Program-made: the position numbers and the translations under genes
Notes under the pieces: model-generated
Database searches by the model: none
Told to the model about the DNA's origin: nothing
The model's input: only the letters and a program-made list of their open reading frames with translations
Shown here: piece by piece, positions 58,846 through 64,000 of the stretch
How the letters are laid out: each line of letters starts with the position of its first letter
How positions within the stretch are numbered: position 1 is the first letter of the stretch
Origin: DASXTK01 sp036505485
Lineage (GTDB): Bacteria > Actinomycetota > Acidimicrobiia > Acidimicrobiales > VFJN01
Length of the DNA: 64,000 nucleotides
NCBI GenBank assembly: GCA_036505485.1
Contig: DASXTK010000310.1
Span: 16,139-80,138, forward strand
Direction of reading: 5' to 3'

Positions 58846-60024
58846 GTGTCGGCCGCTGACCCGGAGCCTCTGCCGCCGCCATCGAAACCGGCGCTGCCGC
58901 CGGTGGCCGATCCCGACGCCCCGGTCGTGCAGGTGGCTCATCTCGACTGGCGCTCCGGCGCCTGGATCGCCGCCGGGCTCTTCGCCGCCTTCATCCTGGT
59001 CGGGTTCATGCGCAACACCACCGGCAGCATGACCCGCATCGGGGTCGGCATCCTCCTGGCCTTCGCCCTCGACCCCCTGGTCGTGCGGATCCGCGACCGT
59101 TTCCAATGCTCAAGAGCCCTGGCCGTCGGCATCGTCGGCGTGATCATGGCGGCCCTGTTCGCGGTGTTGGTGTTCGTCCTCGGCCCGCCCGCCATCACCC
59201 AGGCCGAGCGGTTCGGCCGGGAGCTTCCCGAGACTGTCGAGGACCTCTACACCTTCCCCGTCGTAGGCGGCTGGCTGGAGGACCGGGACGCGGCCAACGA
59301 GGTGCGGGACTGGGCCGCCGACCTGCCGGCCCGGATCGACACCGACTCGGTCACCGAGATCGCCCGCAGCGTGCTGGACGGGGTGCTGGCCGCGCTCATG
59401 GTCCTGGTGGTGGGGCTGGCGGTGCTGGTCGACGGCGACCGGGTGATCGCCCGACTGCAGGCCGCGATCCCCGACCCGGCGATGCCGGCCGCGCTGCGGG
59501 TCGGACGGACGTTCCAACGAACGCTTGGCGCGTACTTCGCCGGTTCGCTGCTGGTGGCCAGCCTGGCCGCCATCTTCATCCTCGCCGTGGGGTTGGCCTT
59601 CGGGGTGCCGTTGGCTCCGGCGGCGGCGCTGTGGATGCTGGTGGTGAACCTGATCCCACAGATCGGCGGGTTCCTCGGCGGGTCGTTCTTCGTGATCCTG
59701 GCGCTGACCCAGGGGGTCTACGTCGGGGTGGCCTGCCTGCTGCTGTACCTGCTGTACATGAACCTGGAGAACCACGTCATCCAGCCCACCATCGTGGGCC
59801 AGGCCGTCGACCTGTCACCGCCGGCCACGATGCTCGCGGCGCTGATCGGTGGCGCCGCCGCTGGGATCCCGGGCGCGCTGGTTGCCACCCCGCTGGTCGG
59901 AGCCGGCAAGTCCTTGTACATGGAGCTGCGCTGGGGCCGTTCGCCCGCGGCCCCGCGCCGCGGCTTTCGCCGTTTCCGCTTCTGGCGGCGCTCCCACCCA
60001 CCGGCAACCGCCGCGGAGGGTTAG
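58846..60024 (+). CDS. AI-2E family transporter, second copy
   Basis: A 392-residue paralogue of the divergent neighbour with the same layout: Pro-rich leader, two helices, soluble section (about 105-180) and a C-terminal membrane domain with VNLIPQIGGFLGGSFFVILA and LENHVIQPTIVGQAVDLSPPATMLAALIGG in separate blocks. The GTG at 58846 gives the natural N-terminus. The two genes share almost no intergenic DNA and diverged by inversion or an old duplication. The tail is arginine-rich. Confidence 0.86.
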   Translation: MSAADPEPLPPPSKPALPPVADPDAPVVQVAHLDWRSGAWIAAGLFAAFILVGFMRNTTGSMTRIGVGILLAFALDPLVVRIRDRFQCSRALAVGIVGVIMAALFAVLVFVLGPPAITQAERFGRELPETVEDLYTFPVVGGWLEDRDAANEVRDWAADLPARIDTDSVTEIARSVLDGVLAALMVLVVGLAVLVDGDRVIARLQAAIPDPAMPAALRVGRTFQRTLGAYFAGSLLVASLAAIFILAVGLAFGVPLAPAAALWMLVVNLIPQIGGFLGGSFFVILALTQGVYVGVACLLLYLLYMNLENHVIQPTIVGQAVDLSPPATMLAALIGGAAAGIPGALVATPLVGAGKSLYMELRWGRSPAAPRRGFRRFRFWRRSHPPATAAEG

Positions 60025-61154
60025 ACCACGGCCTTCTGGTTGAGGGTGTTGAGGCGCTCGCAGGCCTCGAGGTACTCCTCGACCAGCCGCTGGACCACCT
60101 GGGCGGCGCGCTCGACCCGGTTCATCTGGCCGACCACCTGGCCCACCGGGTTGAAGTTCACGTCCTTGGCCGCCTCGGGATAGCGATGGCCCCGCTGGAC
60201 CGCGTCCAGCGCCACCATCATCTGCAGCGGCATGGGCAGCGGTCCCGGGCTCTCCTCGCCCTCCCAGGCCTCGGTCCAGTCGTTGCGGAGCATGCGGCAG
60301 GGCTTGCCGGTCCAGGCCCGGGAGCGGACGGTGTCGTGGCTGGTGGCGTCGATGTAGGTCTGCATCTGGGCCGGGGGGACGTCGGCCTCCTCGACGGTGA
60401 GCCACAGCGAGCCGGTCCAGGCGCCGGCCGCACCCATGGCCAGGGCCGCCGCGATCTGACGTCCGTCGCCGATTCCGCCGGCGGCCAGCACCGGGAGATC
60501 GCCCACGGCGTCGATGACCTGGGGCCACAGGACAAGCGAGGCGATCTCGCCGCAGTGTCCGCCGCCCTCGGTGCCCTGGCAGACCACGAAGTCGAGCCCG
60601 GCTTCCTTGTGCTTGAGGGCGTGGCGGACCGATCCGCACAGCGCACCCACCAGCCGCCCGCTGGCCTGGATGTCGGCCACGATCTCGGCCGGCGGGGTTC
60701 CCAGGGCGTTGGCGACCAGCTTGGCCTTGGGGTGGCGCAGGATGACCTCGATCTGCGGCGACGCCGTGGTGGCGGTCCATCCGAGGAGCTCGCGGTGCTT
60801 CTCCTCGGACGGGAGCTCGGGGACGCCGTGGTCGGCCATGACCTTGGCCGCGAAGGTGCGGTGCTCGTCGGGGATGTGCTTGGCCATCTCGGCCTCGAGC
60901 TCGGCCGGGGTCATGTCCTCGATGCCCATGCCCTCGTACTTGGACGGGATCACGATGTCGACGCCGTAGGGCCGGTCGCCCACGTGCTCGTCGAGCCAGG
61001 CCAGCTCGACCTCCAGGGCGTCGGCGTCGAAGGCCACCGCCCCCAGGACCCCCAGTCCCCCGGCGTTGGTCACCGCAGCAACGACGTCACGGCAATGGCT
61101 GAAGGCGAAGATCGGGAACTCGATCCCCAGTCGGTCACAAATCGGTGTGCGCAC
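60021..61154 (-). CDS. Nitronate monooxygenase-like flavoprotein
   Basis: FMN-dependent TIM-barrel enzyme of the nitronate monooxygenase/2-nitropropane dioxygenase family. The 377-residue protein has the N-terminal LGIEFPIFAFSHCRDVVAAV, the substrate loop CQGTEGGGHCGE with the proposed catalytic His, and the FMN-phosphate segment PVLAAGGIGDGRQIAAALAMGA. A helical C-terminal extension (about 290-377) is longer than in short NMO forms. Physiological substrate is uncertain. The end meets the convergent AI-2E family gene with a 4-base overlap. Confidence 0.86.
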   Translation of the reverse strand: MRTPICDRLGIEFPIFAFSHCRDVVAAVTNAGGLGVLGAVAFDADALEVELAWLDEHVGDRPYGVDIVIPSKYEGMGIEDMTPAELEAEMAKHIPDEHRTFAAKVMADHGVPELPSEEKHRELLGWTATTASPQIEVILRHPKAKLVANALGTPPAEIVADIQASGRLVGALCGSVRHALKHKEAGLDFVVCQGTEGGGHCGEIASLVLWPQVIDAVGDLPVLAAGGIGDGRQIAAALAMGAAGAWTGSLWLTVEEADVPPAQMQTYIDATSHDTVRSRAWTGKPCRMLRNDWTEAWEGEESPGPLPMPLQMMVALDAVQRGHRYPEAAKDVNFNPVGQVVGQMNRVERAAQVVQRLVEEYLEACERLNTLNQKAVV

Positions 61155-61199
61155 ACCCCCAGACTAGAACGTGTTTCAGTTCTAGGTCCACCGCCACGC

Positions 61200-61604
61200 T
61201 CAGCTCTCGCGATGATCGCGGACGGTTAGACCTGGTAGGTCGGTGAACGCGGTGGAATCCGCGGTGACCACCTCACGGCCGGATGCGATGGCCGTGGCTG
61301 CGATCACAAGATCGTGTGCCCCCCGGGGTCGGCCCTGCCGACGAACGGCGGCAAGAAGCGTGGCGTGGGCATGCGCAACCTCGAGGCCGTAGTCGATGCG
61401 AGGGATCGTCGCGAGAACGTCGGTCAGGAAGTCCTCGCGCACTGTCCGGCGCTTCCCCTTTGCCAGTGAGACACCGACCCCCAGCTCGGCCAGGGTGATC
61501 GTCGCCAGCGCCACGTCGTCGTTGTCCTCGATGACGTCGTCGAGGTCACCGCCTGCTCGTTCGGCATCGATCAGGAACGTGGTGTCCAGGAGCAGCCGAG
61601 TCAG
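61200..61604 (-). CDS. vapC: VapC-type PIN domain toxin
   Basis: Predicted ribonuclease toxin of type II toxin-antitoxin. The PIN fold shows the acidic residues in LLLDTTFLIDAER, the ITLAELGVGV glutamate, and GAHDLVIAATAIASG. To include the first acidic site, translation must begin at CTG 61604, which overlaps the vapB stop (CTGA) and has an RBS-like GAGGAG; a canonical GTG at 61514 would cut off the first active-site strand. At 134 residues from CTG it is of normal size. Confidence 0.82.
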   Translation of the reverse strand: MTRLLLDTTFLIDAERAGGDLDDVIEDNDDVALATITLAELGVGVSLAKGKRRTVREDFLTDVLATIPRIDYGLEVAHAHATLLAAVRRQGRPRGAHDLVIAATAIASGREVVTADSTAFTDLPGLTVRDHRES

Positions 61605-61843
61605 GATCGCTCCTCGAGCTCGACCATTTGGCGGACGGCGGCCAGGTCCTCCGACCAGTCAGGGTCTTGCTGATGCCGCCGAAGCAGCGCCTTGGCATCA
61701 GAGCCGCGTCCGGAGCTGACCGGCTCGAGATGGGCCACAGCCTTCCCCCGGCGCACAACAGTGAATCGCTCCCCGCGGTGCTCCACGGCGTCAAGCAGAT
61801 CAGCGAAGTTCCGAGCCGCCTCGGTAGCCGTAACCTCAGCCAT
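61601..61843 (-). CDS. vapB: Phd/YefM-type antitoxin (VapB)
   Basis: An 80-residue antitoxin with the Phd/YefM N-terminal DNA-binding fold (EVTATEAARNFADLLDAVEHRGERF, then VVRRGKAVAHLEP) and a disordered C-terminal toxin-binding tail. It overlaps vapC by 4 bases. A TAATAT-like -10 element lies 6 bases upstream of the ATG, which suggests a leaderless transcript. Confidence 0.88.
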   Translation of the reverse strand: MAEVTATEAARNFADLLDAVEHRGERFTVVRRGKAVAHLEPVSSGRGSDAKALLRRHQQDPDWSEDLAAVRQMVELEERS

Positions 61844-61849
61844 GGAATC

Positions 61850-61855
61850 ATATTA
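61850..61855 (-). promoter_or_regulatory. -10-like element of vapBC
   Basis: On the minus strand TAATAT lies 6 bases before the vapB ATG, in an AT-rich island (GATAATATGAT) unlike its surroundings. Transcription would begin at or next to the start codon. Confidence 0.45.
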
Positions 61856-61869
61856 TCAGACTTCGACCC

Positions 61870-62577
61870 CTACCCCAGGTCCGCGCGAGTCCCGGGGTCA
61901 GGGGTGTAGGTGCGGGGGGCGCGGTAGGAGGCGCCTACTACTGGGCGGCCCTTTCCGGAGGTCCAGCGCCATTGGATGGAGACGCGGCCGGCTACGCGGT
62001 GAGTACGGACCTTGGGGACCGAGTGCTCCCAGAACTGTTGGGTGGCGCCGCCCATGACTATGAGGTCGCCGCTGGCCGGGCGCAGGTCGTGGGTGGCGCC
62101 CTGGTCCGAGGCCTCGTGGTCGTAGCGGTTGGGTCGGGGCCGGAGCAGCCACGGCCGGGTCGCGCCCAGCGTGAGCAGGACGATCACCGTGTCGTCGAGC
62201 CAGCGCAGATCGCGGTCGCGGTGGAATGCCTGGCCGTCCCGTCCGTCGCGGTACCAAGCCAGCCCGTAGCCGTCGAACGGAACCTTGTACTGGGCCCGGA
62301 TGGCCTGCTGGATGGGACGCAGCGCCGGGTGCGCCGGCTCGGCGCTGGTCGAGTACGAGGCCCCCAGGCGAGGCTCGTCTATCCAGCGGTCGTAGCGGAA
62401 GATCCGGCCCTGGCGGAACGGAGCTCGCTCCACCACGGCCTCGTACAGCGAGTCGGCGCCCGACAGCCAGCCGCGGACCAGGTCGACCCAGGACCGTTCG
62501 TCCAACCAGATCCGCTCGACCACCGCGTCCTCACGCACCGCGATCGAGTCGTCAACAGCACCGGCATCCGCGCCCAC
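61870..62577 (-). CDS. alkB: AlkB-like 2-oxoglutarate-dependent dioxygenase
   Basis: Likely oxidative DNA/RNA demethylase of the AlkB family. The 235-residue protein has the iron ligands His119 and Asp121 (QAFHRDRDLRW) and His185 (FWEHSVPK), and the 2-oxoglutarate arginine motif RVSIQWR (Arg198, Arg204), a variant of RxNxTxR. The GTG at 62577, 20 bases after the preceding gene, is the chosen start. The N-terminal DERSWVDLVRGWL region matches AlkB homologues of actinobacteria. Confidence 0.88.
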   Translation of the reverse strand: MGADAGAVDDSIAVREDAVVERIWLDERSWVDLVRGWLSGADSLYEAVVERAPFRQGRIFRYDRWIDEPRLGASYSTSAEPAHPALRPIQQAIRAQYKVPFDGYGLAWYRDGRDGQAFHRDRDLRWLDDTVIVLLTLGATRPWLLRPRPNRYDHEASDQGATHDLRPASGDLIVMGGATQQFWEHSVPKVRTHRVAGRVSIQWRWTSGKGRPVVGASYRAPRTYTPDPGTRADLG

Positions 62578-62596
62578 GGAGCCGACGGTATCGGCG

Positions 62597-63661
62597 TTAG
62601 CCGAACTCTTGGAAGCGGTAACCCTTCTCGGGGTCGAAGGTGACCTCGTAGACCCAGCCGACCCGGTCGGCTTGGGGGGCGGGGCCGGTGCCCCGGTAGG
62701 CGTGGAAGGTGGCGTACACGTTGCCATTCGGTCCCAGCACGAAGGCCATACCTCCGCACCCGGAGAACTCCGCGCCGGTCTCGATCGACGGATCCGACGA
62801 CGACCGCAGCCACGGCTGGTCGATGCTCAGCGGAGTGCACGGTCCGAGCGGGCTCTGGCACGACGCCAACCCGGTGGCGTAGTCCCGGGTCTCCCAGCGG
62901 TTGGCGGACCAGGTCAGCAACCACTCGCCGGTGGCCGGGTGCTGGACCATGGCCGGGCTCTCGATCGGCCCGATCCCGGGCTCGTCGGGGAACCCGTCCT
63001 CCCAGGGGAAGTGGCCGACCCACAAGGTGAATTCCTCCCTCCCGAGGAACCCCAGGCCATCGTCGGTGAGCTGGGTGCCGACGATCTTGCCGGTGGGGTT
63101 GGCCGGGTCGTCCTCCCGCCACAGCAGGAACCAGGCCGCCCCATCGGTCACGGCATAGGGATCGATGTTCCACGCGCTCTCGCTGCACCGCAACGGCGAG
63201 CCCTGCGGAGCGAACGGACCCTCAGGTGTGGTCGACACCGCGATGCCGAGGCACTTCACGCCGTCGACGGAGGAAGCCGCGAAATACATCACATAGGTCC
63301 CGGCGATCGGTGCCACCGAGGGAGCCCAGATCTGACGATCGTCGGGCTGCACCCACGCCGGCATGTCCGGCATGGCGTCACCCCGCAGGTTGCCGGGCTC
63401 GGACAAGGTCGGGCTCACGAAGTCCGGCACCCAGTAGCTGGGACAGTTGCCCGGCACGCACTGCGTCGACGTCGTGGTGTACACGTGGTACTCGCCGTTG
63501 GCGTAGATGGGGCTGGGGTCGGCGAACGCACGGTCCAGCTTCCAGAACCGGTCCCGCGACCAGCTCTCCCACGGGCTCCGCGACGCCACGATCCAAACCA
63601 CGATCCCGATCACGACCGCCAGCCCGAGCATGCCTTGGCGGCTCGGCGACTCCTGTGCCAT
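62597..63661 (-). CDS. Membrane-anchored GH43-like glycosidase
   Basis: Five-bladed propeller glycosidase-like protein. An N-terminal helix (about 11-27) anchors it. Family 43 signature sites are visible: the base Asp in RAFADPSPIY, the pKa-modulating Asp in WNIDPYAV, and the acid Glu in GPIESPAMV. The remaining blades carry WAPSVAPIAG and GEWLLTWSANRW. It lies next to alkB on the same strand and diverges from an asparagine synthetase gene. The glycan substrate is unknown. Confidence 0.78.
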   Translation of the reverse strand: MAQESPSRQGMLGLAVVIGIVVWIVASRSPWESWSRDRFWKLDRAFADPSPIYANGEYHVYTTTSTQCVPGNCPSYWVPDFVSPTLSEPGNLRGDAMPDMPAWVQPDDRQIWAPSVAPIAGTYVMYFAASSVDGVKCLGIAVSTTPEGPFAPQGSPLRCSESAWNIDPYAVTDGAAWFLLWREDDPANPTGKIVGTQLTDDGLGFLGREEFTLWVGHFPWEDGFPDEPGIGPIESPAMVQHPATGEWLLTWSANRWETRDYATGLASCQSPLGPCTPLSIDQPWLRSSSDPSIETGAEFSGCGGMAFVLGPNGNVYATFHAYRGTGPAPQADRVGWVYEVTFDPEKGYRFQEFG

Positions 63662-63772
63662 TCTCCCGCATGCCTACCCCATCGACGCCGACCCATCCCG
63701 GGGGACAGGGGAACGGATCGGGCTCCCAAACCGTCTCTTTGTCTGAGGCCATCGACGTTTGGGGACCGGGGC

Positions 63773-64000
63773 ATGTGCGGATTCGCAGGGTGCGTCGCAC
63801 TGACAGAAGGCATCGATCCACCCACCGGATGGGTCGAGTCCGCCTGTGGACGGCTGACCCACCGCGGTCCCGACGACGCCGGCCTGTACACCGATGACCA
63901 GGTGGCGCTGGGATTCTGTCGGCTGGCCATCCTCGATCCCTCGCCCCGGGGCCATCAGCCGATGGCGTCACGCGACGGTCGCTACCGAGTCGTCTTCAAC
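63773..64000 (+). CDS. asnB: Asparagine synthase (glutamine-hydrolysing), N-terminal part
   Basis: Start of a class II glutamine amidotransferase domain. MCGFAGCVA gives the nucleophilic Cys2; THRGPDDAGLY and FCRLAILDPSPRGHQPM are conserved segments of AsnB-type enzymes. The reading frame is open to the window end after 76 codons. In actinobacteria such genes often lie in exopolysaccharide clusters, which would fit the adjacent glycosidase, but this is not shown. Confidence 0.9.
   Translation, partial: MCGFAGCVALTEGIDPPTGWVESACGRLTHRGPDDAGLYTDDQVALGFCRLAILDPSPRGHQPMASRDGRYRVVFN

Noticed and set aside
1..64000. CRISPR array, prophage, rRNA or complete insertion sequence
   Set aside because: No regularly spaced direct repeats, phage structural genes, rRNA motifs or transposase frames were seen.

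Overview
The window is 64 kb of GC-rich bacterial chromosome with dense genes, many GTG starts and frequent 4-base ATGA/GTGA overlaps. A class E sortase, DUF2510 proteins, an IdeR-like iron box, fused isobutyryl-CoA mutase and many acyl-CoA genes point to Actinomycetota. The combination with a complete System I cytochrome c maturation operon suggests a deep lineage such as Acidimicrobiia. That placement is inference; no rRNA is present.

Layout. 1-6.7 kb (minus): ccmABCDEFGHI, heme delivery to c-type cytochromes. 6.8-8.7 kb (plus): class E sortase and an epoxide-hydrolase-like lipoprotein. 8.9-14 kb: organosulfur module with an Rrf2 regulator, a sulfonate/taurine-type ABC transporter (ssuCBA), an IclR regulator, cysteine dioxygenase and rhodanese; ssuA and the dioxygenase share a promoter-like box. 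14-16.8 kb: two DUF2510 membrane proteins, an enoyl-CoA hydratase and a small membrane protein. 16.9-19.9 kb: TetR regulator, 2-TM unknown and acyl-CoA dehydrogenase, with matching palindromic operators. 20-21.5 kb: decayed aquaporin, selenocysteine tRNA, and a membrane-protein gene interrupted by TGA plus a frameshift. 21.5-29.9 kb: GNAT, cysS, valS, MscS channel, APC permease fused to an OB fold.

29.9-39.4 kb is a phosphate locus: a sortase homologue lacking its catalytic residues, a large anchored binding protein and a PstS lipoprotein on the minus strand, divergent from pstC-pstA-pstB and a Tat-exported anchored PstS. 39.4-41.1 kb is an arsenic operon (arsR, aquaglyceroporin, arsC), followed by a PhoX-type phosphatase. 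43-48 kb carries phenylalanine hydroxylase with a 41-residue membrane microprotein, a fused branched-chain 2-oxoacid dehydrogenase E1 and an endoglycoceramidase-like GH5. 48.3-49.7 kb holds an AbiEii-like pair and a HIT protein. 50-54 kb holds icmF with a divergent MarR gene. 54-64 kb holds AhpC under an iron-box-like operator, a frameshifted unknown, a PhyH dioxygenase, an anti-sigma-like/ECF sigma pair, two divergent AI-2E family transporters, a nitronate monooxygenase-like enzyme, VapBC, AlkB, a GH43-like enzyme and the start of an asparagine synthetase.

Intergenic DNA is rich in palindromes of several families (49-bp GAAATTGAG modules, TGTGACCT palindromes, hairpins with 3-nt loops and a dispersed repeat of about 90 bp). 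Several lie between divergent genes, where a plain terminator is not expected.
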